This document shows positions 8,742 through 17,939 of a stretch of 64,000 nt of DNA, one piece after another. Below the pieces are notes generated by a model. The model was given only the letters and a program-made list of their open reading frames with translations. It was not told the DNA's origin and searched no databases. Position numbers and translations under genes: made by a program. How positions within the stretch are numbered: the stretch's first letter is position 1; each line of letters begins with the position of its first letter. The stretch is from an uncultured Paracoccaceae bacterium (GTDB taxonomy: Bacteria > Pseudomonadota > Alphaproteobacteria > Rhodobacterales > Rhodobacteraceae), in the NCBI GenBank assembly GCA_947495795.1, contig CANMAI010000001.1:620001-684000 (forward strand), read 5' to 3'.

Positions 8742-9424
8742 GGTTTTGCGGGTGCAAGGGGGATGCGGGTGATTTCTTCGAAAAACCCGTCCGCCCGTTC
8801 GCCTGCCAGAGTGATCGCTTCCAGCCGGAAGGGCTTTGGCAGGAGGGGAGTGATGTGGGGTGCAAGCGCCTTTTCCGTAGCCTCCGCTTCCGCGTCTGTC
8901 AGTTTGCGGGTGAGCGTTATGTGGAAGCGAAACTCTTCCATCACATAAGGATAGCCCCAGCGCTGAAGATTGGCTTCCTGCTCCTCCGATAAACCCGTGG
9001 CTCGGCGACGAGCGAGTTCCTCCGAGCCGGGAGGCGCGCGGAAATTATCGAATGCGCGGACGAGTTTGGCGGCGAGTGTGGTGAGTTCAGATGCTTTACC
9101 CGCGGGGGTGAGCGCGAGAAAGCCGCCGAGGCGGGTGAGCCTGAGGGCCTGGGCCTCAACGGCGGGCGTGTGCGCAACATAGGCCGCGAGCTTGGCTTCG
9201 AGATCGGCAGCACTCAAGCCCTCGGCTAGCACAAAAGGCGGCTTCAGCGTGGCGTGAAAGCCATATTTGCTGGGGCGGGCAGTGAGATCCGGGATGGCAA
9301 GGCCGGGGATTTCCGGGTGTTCGGCAGCTTTGCCGGTTGCAACATCCCAGCCAAGCCAACCCGCGCCGAAACGGGCAAGCGGGCCATCGGGGAGCGTAAA
9401 ATAAAGTGCGTAGCGACTATACAT
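8735..9424 (-). CDS. DUF1045 family protein (2H phosphoesterase-like)
   Basis: A 229-residue protein starting MYSRYALYFTLPDGPLARFGAGWLGWD, the signature opening of DUF1045. Two short His-containing motifs, HATLKPPF (about residue 58) and HITLTRKL (about 168), match the paired HxT/S motifs of 2H phosphoesterases. Members are often found in phosphonate-use clusters, but there is no phn gene here, so the substrate is open. It is convergent with the SDR gene. Confidence 0.75.
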   Translation of the reverse strand: MYSRYALYFTLPDGPLARFGAGWLGWDVATGKAAEHPEIPGLAIPDLTARPSKYGFHATLKPPFVLAEGLSAADLEAKLAAYVAHTPAVEAQALRLTRLGGFLALTPAGKASELTTLAAKLVRAFDNFRAPPGSEELARRRATGLSEEQEANLQRWGYPYVMEEFRFHITLTRKLTDAEAEATEKALAPHITPLLPKPFRLEAITLAGERADGFFEEITRIPLAPAKPQ

Positions 9425-9517
9425 GGGGCGGCCTTCAAAAGCCTTGTTTACCTTGGAAAAGATGACCTTGAGATGACACTTTTGCGATGAGGTTGCGGCC
9501 GGACCCGAGGGTTGCGC

Positions 9518-9952
9518 TCAATCCTTTGTCTCACGCTTCCGACAATAAAGCTCCAACCGGTGGTGAACAACCTCGTAGCCGTGTTCCCGCGCGATCTCGG
9601 CCTGGAGCTGTTCGATCTTGTCTGAGCGGAATTCGACGACGGCGCCGGTATCGAGATCGATCAGGTGATCGTGGTGGGGCATGTCCGCCGCCTCGAACCG
9701 GGCGCCACCGCCTTCGAAGGCGTGGCGGTGGATGACGCCCTGATCTTCCAGCACGCTGAGGGTGCGGTAGACGGTGGCGAGCGAAACGGTATCGTCCACC
9801 TCCTGTGCGCGGCGGTGTAACTCATTCGCATCAGGATGATCCAGCGCTTCGGCCAGCACCTGCAACAGTGCCGTGCGCTGGCGGGTGACGCGCACGCCTT
9901 CCGCCCTGAGGGCTTCTTCCATTTCCTGTGCGCGGGCATCTACGTTTGTCAT
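9518..9952 (-). CDS. Fur-family metalloregulator (Fur/Mur type)
   Basis: A 144-residue repressor with an N-terminal winged helix ([30 protein letters not shown]) and a C-terminal dimerisation/metal domain with HHDHLI. The CxxC pairs that bind structural zinc in many Fur proteins are absent ([11 protein letters not shown]), as is usual for alphaproteobacterial Fur/Mur, which respond to manganese as well as iron. It should repress metal-uptake genes when Mn or Fe is sufficient; whether it acts as Mur or Fur cannot be told from the sequence. It is transcribed alone. Confidence 0.85.
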   Translation of the reverse strand: MTNVDARAQEMEEALRAEGVRVTRQRTALLQVLAEALDHPDANELHRRAQEVDDTVSLATVYRTLSVLEDQGVIHRHAFEGGGARFEAADMPHHDHLIDLDTGAVVEFRSDKIEQLQAEIAREHGYEVVHHRLELYCRKRETKD

Positions 9953-10005
9953 GAACCCAAAATGGCCCAGATGCGACGCATGTGCAAGTTACGGCAGCTC
10001 GAAAA

Positions 10006-11481
10006 TCAGAACTCGCCCGCACCGGCCTGATACGCCTTGACGAGGTTGGAGAAGCGGGTGAAGCGGCCTTCGAACGCAAGTTCGATCGTGCCGATGGGGC
10101 CGTGACGCTGCTTGCCGATGATTACCTCGGCCTTGCCGTGAAGGTTCGACATACGCTCCTGCCACTGCATCATCTCGTCGATGCGGTCATCGGAGGGTTT
10201 CTCGCGTTCGACGTAGTATTCCTCACGGAACACGAACATCACCACATCCGCGTCCTGCTCGATCGAGCCGGATTCGCGGAGATCGGAGAGCTGGGGGCGC
10301 TTGTCATCGCGACTTTCGACCTGACGCGAGAGCTGGGAGAGGGCGATGACGGGGATCTCCAGCTCTTTTGCGATGGCCTTGAGGCCCTGCGTGATCTCGG
10401 ACACCTCGTTCACCCGATTATCCTTGGCGCTGGCGGGGCGCACAAGCTGGAGGTAATCGACTATCAGCACATCGAGCCCGTGCGTGCGCTTGAGGCGGCG
10501 GGCGCGGGCGGCAAGCTGGCTGATGGGGAGAGCGGCTGTGTCATCGATGTAGAGGGGGCAGGATTCCAGCGTTTTGGCAGCTTCGACGAAACGGCGGAAT
10601 TCATCCTCCGTCATGTCGCCGCGGCGGATCTGCTCGGAGGGCACTTGCGAGGCTTCGGAAAGCACGCGGGCTGCGAGTTGTTCGGCAGACATCTCAAGGC
10701 TGTAAAAGCCCACGACGCCGCCTTCGATCGTGCCTTCTGTGCCATCGGGGCGCATACCCTTTTTGTATTTCTTGGCAATGTTGAAGGCGATGTTGGTGGC
10801 GAGAGAGGTTTTCCCCATGGAGGGGCGGCCCGCGAGGATCAGCAGATCGGAGGGGTGGAGGCCGCCGAGTTTCTGATCCATATCCATCAGCCCGGTGGAG
10901 ATGCCTGCAAGCCCGCCATCGCGCTGATAGGCGGCATTGGCCACGTTCACCGCATCGGTGACGGCCTTGAGAAAGCTTTGAAAGCCGCTATCCACATTGC
11001 CCTGCTCGCCCAGCTTGTAAAGCTGCTGCTCCGCCTCGACTATCTGCTCCTTCGGTTCGCTTTCCACATCGACATTGCTCGCCTTGAGCGAGATTTCCTG
11101 CCCGATGCCAATGAGATCGCGGCGGATGGCGAGATCATAGATAAGTTGCGCATAATCCTTGACGGAATAGAGCGATGTGGCCGCCCCGGCGAGCCGGACG
11201 AGATAGGCAGGGCCGCCAAGTTCCTGAAGACCGGGATCATCCTCCAGAAACGCCTTGAGCGTAACGGGTGAGGCGAGTGCGTTTTTCTGGATGCGACGGG
11301 CTGCCGTCTCGAAAATGCGGGCATGCACAGGATCGTAGAAGTGCTGCTCGCCCACGAGCGACGCAATCCTGTCATAGACATCATTGTTGACCAGAAGGGC
11401 GCCCAGAAGCGCCTGTTCGGCCTCGATATTGTGGGGCAGAGTTAAAGCCTCTGCCTCCGGAAGGTTGGACCCATCCGCCAT
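10006..11481 (-). CDS. dnaB: Replicative DNA helicase DnaB
   Basis: The 491-residue hexameric fork helicase. The N-terminal helical domain contains LPHNIEAEQALLGALLVN. The RecA-like C-terminal domain has Walker A GRPSMGKTSLA near residue 215 and VLIVDYLQLVRP (Walker B), followed by SQLSRQVESR. An insert rich in Gly after the P-loop helix (KGMRPDGTEGTIEGG) is common in Rhodobacterales. The likely loader DciA is encoded at 23261-23788. DnaA-box-like motifs are clustered in the 350 bases upstream. Confidence 0.96.
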   Translation of the reverse strand: MADGSNLPEAEALTLPHNIEAEQALLGALLVNNDVYDRIASLVGEQHFYDPVHARIFETAARRIQKNALASPVTLKAFLEDDPGLQELGGPAYLVRLAGAATSLYSVKDYAQLIYDLAIRRDLIGIGQEISLKASNVDVESEPKEQIVEAEQQLYKLGEQGNVDSGFQSFLKAVTDAVNVANAAYQRDGGLAGISTGLMDMDQKLGGLHPSDLLILAGRPSMGKTSLATNIAFNIAKKYKKGMRPDGTEGTIEGGVVGFYSLEMSAEQLAARVLSEASQVPSEQIRRGDMTEDEFRRFVEAAKTLESCPLYIDDTAALPISQLAARARRLKRTHGLDVLIVDYLQLVRPASAKDNRVNEVSEITQGLKAIAKELEIPVIALSQLSRQVESRDDKRPQLSDLRESGSIEQDADVVMFVFREEYYVEREKPSDDRIDEMMQWQERMSNLHGKAEVIIGKQRHGPIGTIELAFEGRFTRFSNLVKAYQAGAGEF

Positions 11482-11558
11482 TTTTTCTGCTCTCCGAAGT
11501 GGTGTGCCAACCTAGCGCCCTGAGCTCTGAAAAAGAAGGTGTGAGTTGTGTGACTTCC

Positions 11559-11719
11559 GTGGATAACTCACTTTTCGGACACTGTTCGTATGTGGCTCAT
11601 CCACAGGAGGGTTGCTTTTGAAAAAAGCGTGTCTTCCCTGTGCTTTGAAAGCGGGTAGATGCACGTTGGGGCAATGGTTTGCCCATAGGCGACAGGCTTC
11701 ATCCACAAGCTTTTCCACA
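11559..11719. promoter_or_regulatory. Cluster of DnaA-box-like motifs upstream of dnaB
   Basis: The gene-free stretch 11482-11833 contains four motifs close to the DnaA box TTWTNCACA: TTTTCCACA at 11711-11719 (exact), TCATCCACA at 11699-11707 and at 11597-11605, and TTATCCACG on the minus strand at 11559-11567 (one mismatch each). They could let DnaA control dnaB, or be part of an origin, but no obvious AT-rich unwinding element was seen. Nothing else recognisable is present apart from the start of the downstream gene. Confidence 0.4.
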
Positions 11720-11833
11720 TGGCGCGGAAAACCGCTGACGGTGCATGGTGGGAATCGCGCGCGTTCACCAAAGGGTGCATGGCCTGAAATATGATCCCGC
11801 GCTAGGTTGGGCCTGTATCTGAGGAGAGACCCC

Positions 11834-12355
11834 ATGTTTGCACGTGTATTCGCCATCCTTCTTGCCCTTTTTCCGGCCAGCCTTGCTGCACAGGAAGCCG
11901 AGCCTTCCATGACGCTGGACCGGCTTGCGGAAATCATCCAGACACTGGATCCGGAGGCGGAGCTCGCGCCCACCTCCTTTCGGATGACCATAGAGGATGT
12001 ACCGGTGATCATCATCACAGATCCGGCTGCTGACCGGATGCGGGCCATGGTGCCCATACGCTCTGCCGAGGGGATGAGCGCGGAAGATGTTCTGCGCGTG
12101 ATGCAGGCCAATTTCGATACCGCACTCGATGCGCGATATGCGGTGGCCAATGGCAGGCTCTGGTCCACCTTCATCCACCCGCTTTCGCCGCTGGAGCGGG
12201 ATCAGTTCATCTCGGGCATCGGGCAGACAGTGAACCTAGCGCTGACATATGGCACGCTTTTCACTGGCGGTGGGCTGACATTCGGCGGGGGTGATAGCAA
12301 CGATCTGCATCGCCAGTTGATCGAGGATTTGCTGAAGAAGGGTGAAGATATCTGA
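11834..12355 (+). CDS. Secreted protein of unknown function
   Basis: A 173-residue protein with a Sec signal peptide (MFARVFAILLALFPASLAAQ) and a mature part with alternating amphipathic helices and strands (TLDRLAEIIQTLDPEAEL ... EDVPVIIITD). The outline resembles the YbjN/type III chaperone-like fold, but that is a visual impression only. The start is chosen for the GAGGAGAG ribosome site and signal peptide. It is transcribed alone, divergent from dnaB. Confidence 0.7.
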   Translation: MFARVFAILLALFPASLAAQEAEPSMTLDRLAEIIQTLDPEAELAPTSFRMTIEDVPVIIITDPAADRMRAMVPIRSAEGMSAEDVLRVMQANFDTALDARYAVANGRLWSTFIHPLSPLERDQFISGIGQTVNLALTYGTLFTGGGLTFGGGDSNDLHRQLIEDLLKKGEDI

Positions 12356-12544
12356 GCGCTTCATACCAGAGTACATCACTTTTCGGCAGTTCGTGCTTTG
12401 CGTGTGATCGGCAAAGCTGAATTGACATGGAAACGGATTGTTCGCTCGTTGATATGAATTTTTTATGACATATATCGTGTCAGCAACCAGAAAACCTCCA
12501 GCGCCGACGCTTTGCCTTGCTGGTTGCAGACTGGTGGAAATGCG

Positions 12545-13243
12545 ATGCAAAAAAATGTTTCTGGCACCGACCGCGTAATGACTGTTGTTGCTGTAATTAT
12601 CCTGGTTGCGCTGGGCGGTGCCGCGATTTTCTTCACGCAGAGTCTTCCCGAATCCTATCGATTTTTCGATGAAAACGCGCACTACGAGACGTTGCAGATT
12701 GCCGTCATGGCTTTGGGTGCATTCCTGTGGGCTCTTCTGACTGTACGGCTTTGGAAGACGATCTGGCGGGAGGGTGAAATACATGTTTCGATTTCGGCGT
12801 TCTTCACACTTCTCTGCGTTGTTGTCGTCTTCCGGGAGACCTCTTTTCTTGGGGTTTACGGGGTGGGCGACGGGGTTCAGGCATTTACAGAGACATTAGT
12901 TGTTTCGGTGGCGGTGCTGACCGTGCTCGGCCTTGCCGTGTTCTGGTTTCGCAACAGAGCGCGGGCGCTTTCCATTTTTGGCGGCCTTCGTCGGCAGGTT
13001 TCGACATACTGGGCGCTTGTATCACTGGTGCTGGTGTTGTCTTCGGATATTTTTGAGAAACGTCTGTTCCACATGCCTGGTGACATCGTCTGGGAGGAGA
13101 CGTTGGAATTGATGGGGTATATCGCGATTTGCGTTGCGGCCGCTCTTGGTTTGAGCGCTGCGTTCCGGCGCGATTTGCAGCAACCGAAGCATCAGCGACC
13201 TCAGGAAACGACACGCGGTACGATTGCGCCTTCCTCAAAGTGA
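12545..13243 (+). CDS. Six-segment membrane protein of unknown function
   Basis: A 232-residue protein with about six hydrophobic segments: near residues 10-30, 50-68, 80-95, 112-130, 150-164 and 190-208. The C-terminal tail is short and basic (RRDLQQPKHQRPQETT). No catalytic motif was recognised. The start is chosen at ATG-CAA (MQKNVSGTDRV) after GGTGGA. The AT-rich upstream stretch suggests its own promoter. It is followed 147 bases later by zwf. Confidence 0.7.
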   Translation: MQKNVSGTDRVMTVVAVIILVALGGAAIFFTQSLPESYRFFDENAHYETLQIAVMALGAFLWALLTVRLWKTIWREGEIHVSISAFFTLLCVVVVFRETSFLGVYGVGDGVQAFTETLVVSVAVLTVLGLAVFWFRNRARALSIFGGLRRQVSTYWALVSLVLVLSSDIFEKRLFHMPGDIVWEETLELMGYIAICVAAALGLSAAFRRDLQQPKHQRPQETTRGTIAPSSK

Positions 13244-13390
13244 GTAATCTCTCCTGTTGACAGGCGAGGTGCTATGCCTAGTGTCTCGCTCGAAAGCTAG
13301 CTGGGTCGTGGCCCTCGACTCAGCTATGGTAATATCAGGTCCTTTTTCGGACTGAATTCGCTCAAGGCAGCGCAAAAGGGCTAGGTTATC

Positions 13391-14842
13391 ATGGTTGCAC
13401 GCGTCATTCCGGTTGAGACATTCGACCTTGTGATTTTTGGCGGGACGGGGGATCTGGCCCGCCGCAAGATCCTCCCCAGCCTTTTTCGGCGTATGAGGGC
13501 GGGGCAGATGCCCAAGGATGCGCGGGTGATCGGCACGGCGCGCGGAAAGATGACGAAAAAGGCCTATCAGACGCTGATCCGCGAGGCTTTGGAAGAGTTC
13601 ATCAAGCCTGAAAACCGCACGGACGAAGACGTGGACGCGTTTGTTGGCCAGCTGGATTACGTGATGCTGGATGCCAAGGGAGATGACGGCTGGGAGGATC
13701 TTGGCAAGAAATTGCGCGAGGGTGAGACCCGAGCCTTCTATCTCTCCGTTGGGCCATCGCTCTTTGGAGTGATCGCACAGCAGTTGAGCAAGCGCGGGCT
13801 GGCGACCCCGAAAAGCCGGATCGTCGTGGAGAAGCCTCTGGGCCATGATCTCGGATCCGCGCAGGAGCTGAATGCCCAGCTTTCCACCTGCTTCACGGAA
13901 AGCCAGATCTATCGGATCGATCATTATCTCGGCAAGGAGACGGTGCAGAACCTGATGGCCTTGCGCTTTGCCAACGCCCTGTTCGAGCCGCTTTGGTCTG
14001 CCCAGCATGTGGATCATGTGCAGATCACGGTGGCGGAGACGATCGGTGTGGAAGGGCGCGGTGGCTACTACGACAAATCGGGTGCGATGCGCGATATGAT
14101 CCAGAACCACCTGATGCAGCTTTTGTGCCTGACGGCAATGGAGCCGCCGGCGCGGTTCGAGCCGAATGCGGTGCGCGACGAGAAGCTGAAGGTGATCCGG
14201 GCCCTGGATCCTGTGCCGCCAAGCGATACCGTGCGTGGGCAGTACCGCGCCAGCATTGATGACGGCAGTTATCTGGAGCATGTGGACAACCAAGACAGCC
14301 GGACGGAGAGCTTTGTGGCGATCAAGACGCAGATCTCCAACTGGCGTTGGGCGGGCACGCCTTTCTATCTGCGCACGGGCAAGAAGCTGCGGGCGCGGAT
14401 GTCGGAGATCGCGATCATCTTCAAGGATGTGCCGCATTCGATCTTTCCGGAGGTGGAGGAAAAGCGTGGTAATGCGCTGATTATCCGATTGCAGCCCGAT
14501 GAAGGGATCACGCTACGGATGACGATCAAGGAACCGGGGCCGGGCGGCATGCGGCTGAAGGAAGTGCCGCTGGATATGACATTCGCAGATGCGCTGGGGC
14601 CGCAGGTGGAAGTGGCCGATGCTTACGAGCGGCTGATCATGGATGTGATCCGAGGCAACCAGACGCTCTTTATGCGTGGTGACGAAGTGGAGGCTGCATG
14701 GGAGTGGACGGATGCCATTCTGGCCGCTTGGGCCAATAGTTCGGGCCGCCCGCAGCCTTACGATCCGGGCGGCTCCGGGCCGGAGGATGCGCTTGCCCTG
14801 TTGCACCGGGATGGCCGCCGCTGGCGCGAGATTGAAGCCTGA
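13391..14842 (+). CDS. zwf: Glucose-6-phosphate 1-dehydrogenase
   Basis: Oxidises glucose 6-phosphate to 6-phosphogluconolactone, the entry step of the Entner-Doudoroff and oxidative pentose phosphate routes. The 483-residue length is normal. The dinucleotide site GGTGDLARRKI is near residue 14, and the substrate/active site RIDHYLGKETVQN is near residue 175. It is the first gene of zwf-edd-PNPOx-eda-pgi. A TTGACA-like hexamer lies at 13257-13262, but the -10 is weak. No pgl (lactonase) gene follows it, unlike many relatives. Confidence 0.96.
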   Translation: MVARVIPVETFDLVIFGGTGDLARRKILPSLFRRMRAGQMPKDARVIGTARGKMTKKAYQTLIREALEEFIKPENRTDEDVDAFVGQLDYVMLDAKGDDGWEDLGKKLREGETRAFYLSVGPSLFGVIAQQLSKRGLATPKSRIVVEKPLGHDLGSAQELNAQLSTCFTESQIYRIDHYLGKETVQNLMALRFANALFEPLWSAQHVDHVQITVAETIGVEGRGGYYDKSGAMRDMIQNHLMQLLCLTAMEPPARFEPNAVRDEKLKVIRALDPVPPSDTVRGQYRASIDDGSYLEHVDNQDSRTESFVAIKTQISNWRWAGTPFYLRTGKKLRARMSEIAIIFKDVPHSIFPEVEEKRGNALIIRLQPDEGITLRMTIKEPGPGGMRLKEVPLDMTFADALGPQVEVADAYERLIMDVIRGNQTLFMRGDEVEAAWEWTDAILAAWANSSGRPQPYDPGGSGPEDALALLHRDGRRWREIEA

Positions 14843-14854
14843 GAGGAGAGAGAC

Positions 14855-16657
14855 ATGCCTTTGGATGCCACTGTAGCCTCCGTGACGGATGCGATTGTAA
14901 AGCGAAGCAAGGAGGCCCGCGCGGCCTATCTGGCACGTATGGCGCGGCAACGGGATGAGGGCCCTCGCCGCGCACATCTGACTTGTGGAAATCAGGCACA
15001 TGCCTATGCGGCGATGGAGGGTGACAAGCCCGCGTTGCTGGGAGAGGCGGGCAATATCGGGATCGTGACCGCCTATAACGATATGCTTTCGGCACATCAG
15101 CCCTTTGAGCGTTTTCCCGCGCTGATCAAGGAGGCTGCGCGGGCGGCCGGTGGAACGGCGCAGGTGGCGGGCGGTGTGCCTGCGATGTGTGATGGGGTGA
15201 CGCAGGGCCAGTCGGGGATGGAGCTTTCGCTTTTTTCGCGCGATGTGATTGCTCTCGCGGCGGGCGTGGCGCTGAGTCACAACACGTTCGATGCGGCTAT
15301 TCATCTTGGCGTGTGCGATAAGATCGTGCCCGGCCTCGTGATTGCGGCTGCCACCTACGGGCACATTCCGAGTGTGTTCCTGCCCGCGGGGCCGATGCCG
15401 AGCGGCTTGCCGAATGACGAGAAGGCCAAGGTGCGCCAGCAGTTTGCAGCCGGTGAAGTGGGACGCGAGAAACTGATGGAAGCCGAGATGGCGAGCTACC
15501 ACGGGCCCGGCACCTGTACGTTCTACGGCACGGCCAACACCAACCAGATGCTGATGGAATTTATGGGGCTGCATCTGCCGGGGGCGAGTTTCGTGAACCC
15601 GAATACACCCCTGCGCGACGCACTGACGCTTGAGGGGGCCAAGCGTGCCTTGGCGATCACGGCGTTGGGCAATGAGTATACGCCCGCCTGCGACGTGCTG
15701 GATGAAAAGGCGTTCGTGAACGGGATTGTCGGGCTGATGGCCACCGGCGGCTCCACCAACCTTTTGATCCATCTGCTCGCGATGGCGCGGGCGGCTGGAG
15801 TGATCCTCGACTGGGAGGATTTTGCCCGACTTTCCGATGCCACACCGCTGATGGCGCGTGTTTATCCCAATGGGTTGGCGGATGTGAACCATTTCCATGC
15901 CGCCGGCGGGCTTGGCTACATGATCGGCGACTTGCTGGAGGCGGGGCTGCTACATGATGATACGCGCACCGTGGCAGGCGACGGACTGGCGCGGTACGCG
16001 CAGGAGCCGAAGCTGAAAGATGGTGCTGTGGTGTGGGAGGATGGCGCGGGTGAGAGCCTGAACGAGAAGATCCTGCGCCCTGCCGCCAACCCCTTCCAGC
16101 CGACAGGGGGCATGAGCCGTCTTTCGGGCAATCTCGGCACCGGCGTGATGAAGGTTTCTGCCGTGAAGCCGGAACATCAGATCATCGAGGCGAAGGCGCG
16201 TGTGTTCCACGATCAGGCGGAGGTGAAGGCGGCCTACAGGGCCGGTGAACTTACGGAGGATGTGGTGGTTGTGGTGCGGTTTCAGGGGCCGAAGGCCAAT
16301 GGAATGCCGGAGTTGCACTCTCTTTCACCCATTCTAGCGGTGTTGCAGGACAAGGGGCTGAAAGTGGCCCTGGTGACGGATGGGCGCATGTCCGGCGCAT
16401 CTGGCAAGGTGCCTTCGGCGATCCATGTCTGCCCCGAGGCTGTGGTTGGCGGGCCGCTGGCGCGGATTGCCACGGGCGATATTGTGCGGGTGGATGCGGT
16501 CGCGGGTACGCTGGATGTGCTGACGGAGGGCGCGTTGGAGCGGCCGCCTGTGAGCATCAACCTCGATCACTACCATGAAGGCAACGGGAGGGAGATGTTC
16601 GCGGCCTTCCGCGCCAATGCAGGTTCTGCCGAAACCGGCGCCTGCGCGATCCTCTGA
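14855..16657 (+). CDS. edd: 6-phosphogluconate dehydratase
   Basis: Converts 6-phosphogluconate to KDPG in the Entner-Doudoroff pathway. At 600 residues it is the same length as well-studied Edd proteins. It is an IlvD/Edd-family iron-sulfur dehydratase: [23 protein letters not shown] and the late [23 protein letters not shown] motif are visible, with conserved cysteines as cluster ligands. It starts 12 bases after zwf behind GAGGAGAG. Its stop overlaps the next ATG by one base (TGATG), so the two are translationally coupled. Confidence 0.96.
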   Translation: MPLDATVASVTDAIVKRSKEARAAYLARMARQRDEGPRRAHLTCGNQAHAYAAMEGDKPALLGEAGNIGIVTAYNDMLSAHQPFERFPALIKEAARAAGGTAQVAGGVPAMCDGVTQGQSGMELSLFSRDVIALAAGVALSHNTFDAAIHLGVCDKIVPGLVIAAATYGHIPSVFLPAGPMPSGLPNDEKAKVRQQFAAGEVGREKLMEAEMASYHGPGTCTFYGTANTNQMLMEFMGLHLPGASFVNPNTPLRDALTLEGAKRALAITALGNEYTPACDVLDEKAFVNGIVGLMATGGSTNLLIHLLAMARAAGVILDWEDFARLSDATPLMARVYPNGLADVNHFHAAGGLGYMIGDLLEAGLLHDDTRTVAGDGLARYAQEPKLKDGAVVWEDGAGESLNEKILRPAANPFQPTGGMSRLSGNLGTGVMKVSAVKPEHQIIEAKARVFHDQAEVKAAYRAGELTEDVVVVVRFQGPKANGMPELHSLSPILAVLQDKGLKVALVTDGRMSGASGKVPSAIHVCPEAVVGGPLARIATGDIVRVDAVAGTLDVLTEGALERPPVSINLDHYHEGNGREMFAAFRANAGSAETGACAIL

Positions 16658-17265
16658 TGGGAAAGATTGCCACAGAGGCGGCCCTGCGTAAGATCTATCA
16701 TCAGATGCCCGCACCCGCATCGACGGAAAAGGTGGCCACGCGGATCACGCCGGAATATCGCGCATGGATCGAGGCCGCGCCTTTCTGCGCACTGGCAACT
16801 GTTGGCCCGGACGGGCTGGATGCGAGCCCGCGCGGCGATCTGGGGCAGGTGACCTATGTGGAGGATGAGAGGACGCTGGTTTTGCCGGACAGGCGGGGCA
16901 ACAACCGGATCGACAGCCTGCTCAACATCCTCCGCGACCCGCGCGTTGCGCTGATGTACCTGATCCCCGGTTCGGGCACGGTTATCCGTGTGAACGGCAC
17001 AGCAGAGCTGCGCGATGATGCCGAACTGCTGGCGCGGTATGCCCAGAAGGGGAAAGAGCCGCGCTCTGTAATCGTGGTGACGCCTGGGGAAGTATACTTT
17101 CAGTGCGCGCGTGCGGTGATGCGGGCCGAATTGTGGAAAGCGGCACCCGATACCAGCCATCTGCCGAGCGTCGGCACGATACTGGACGGTATGACGCAGG
17201 GTGCGATTGACGGTAAAACTTACGATACGGAATGGCCCGAGAGGGCCGCGAAAACGATGTGGTAG
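16657..17265 (+). CDS. Pyridoxamine 5'-phosphate oxidase-fold flavoprotein
   Basis: A 202-residue member of the PNPOx/FMN-binding split-barrel group. The opening strand segment FCALATVGPDGLDASPRGD and the following LVLPDRRGNNRIDSLLNIL are typical of the family branch that often lacks a known substrate. The start overlaps the edd stop, which places it firmly in the Entner-Doudoroff operon between edd and eda. A role in that pathway is not established. It could use FMN or F420-like cofactors or bind haem; this cannot be decided here. Confidence 0.8.
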   Translation: MGKIATEAALRKIYHQMPAPASTEKVATRITPEYRAWIEAAPFCALATVGPDGLDASPRGDLGQVTYVEDERTLVLPDRRGNNRIDSLLNILRDPRVALMYLIPGSGTVIRVNGTAELRDDAELLARYAQKGKEPRSVIVVTPGEVYFQCARAVMRAELWKAAPDTSHLPSVGTILDGMTQGAIDGKTYDTEWPERAAKTMW

Positions 17266-17293
17266 AGATGCCCGAATGTGAGGACACGCCAGT

Positions 17294-17938
17294 ATGATCA
17301 CTTCTCAGGATGCTTCAAAAAAGAACCGTGAAATATGCGGACTCGCGCCGATTATCCCAGTGCTGGTGGTGAAGGATGCAGGTTCCGCCCGGCCACTGGC
17401 CGAGGCGCTGGTGGCGGGTGGCCTGCCTGCTTTGGAGGTGACCTTGCGCACGCCTGCGGCACTGGAGGCAATCCGCGCAATGGCGGATGTGCCGGGCGGC
17501 GTGGTGGGAGCCGGTACGCTGGTGACGCCGGAGGATGTGAAAGCGGCGGTAGCCGCTGGCGCGAAATTCGGCGTCTCTCCAGGGGCGACGGATACGCTGA
17601 TCGCTGCGTGCGAGGCGGAGGGGTTGCCGCTGCTGGCGGGGGCGGCCACGGCTTCCGAGGCGATGGCCATGCTGGAGAAAGGCTATGATGTGCTGAAGTT
17701 CTTCCCGGCGGAGGCTTCCGGCGGTGCGCCTGCCCTGAAGGCCATTGGTGCCCCCTTGCCGCAGATACATTTCTGCCCCACCGGAGGTGTGAGCCTTAAG
17801 AATGCCGATGACTATCTGAGCCTGCCCAACGTGCTTTGCGCCGGTGGCTCGTGGGTGGCGCCTGCCGGTCTTGTGACGGAAGGACGGTGGGACGAGATCG
17901 AGACCCTTGCACGAGACGCGGCAAAGCTGGAGCGCTGA
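17294..17938 (+). CDS. eda: 2-keto-3-deoxy-6-phosphogluconate aldolase
   Basis: Splits KDPG into pyruvate and glyceraldehyde 3-phosphate. The 214-residue class I aldolase barrel has [15 protein letters not shown] (catalytic Glu region) and [14 protein letters not shown] (Schiff-base Lys in LKFFPAE, about residue 136). The family's closing GGVS...NV and CAGGSWVAP motifs follow. It is separated by 28 bases from the flavoprotein gene and by one base from pgi, so it is part of the same transcript. Confidence 0.95.
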   Translation: MITSQDASKKNREICGLAPIIPVLVVKDAGSARPLAEALVAGGLPALEVTLRTPAALEAIRAMADVPGGVVGAGTLVTPEDVKAAVAAGAKFGVSPGATDTLIAACEAEGLPLLAGAATASEAMAMLEKGYDVLKFFPAEASGGAPALKAIGAPLPQIHFCPTGGVSLKNADDYLSLPNVLCAGGSWVAPAGLVTEGRWDEIETLARDAAKLER

Positions 17939-17939
17939 T

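Noticed and set aside
9982-11271. Long plus-strand open frame (429 codons) opposite dnaB
   Set aside because: It is antisense to dnaB, has no family-like motifs and arises from the codon bias of the real gene.
13235-14437. 400-codon minus-strand open frame opposite zwf
   Set aside because: Shadow of zwf with no motif; the same holds for the antisense frames over edd and pgi.
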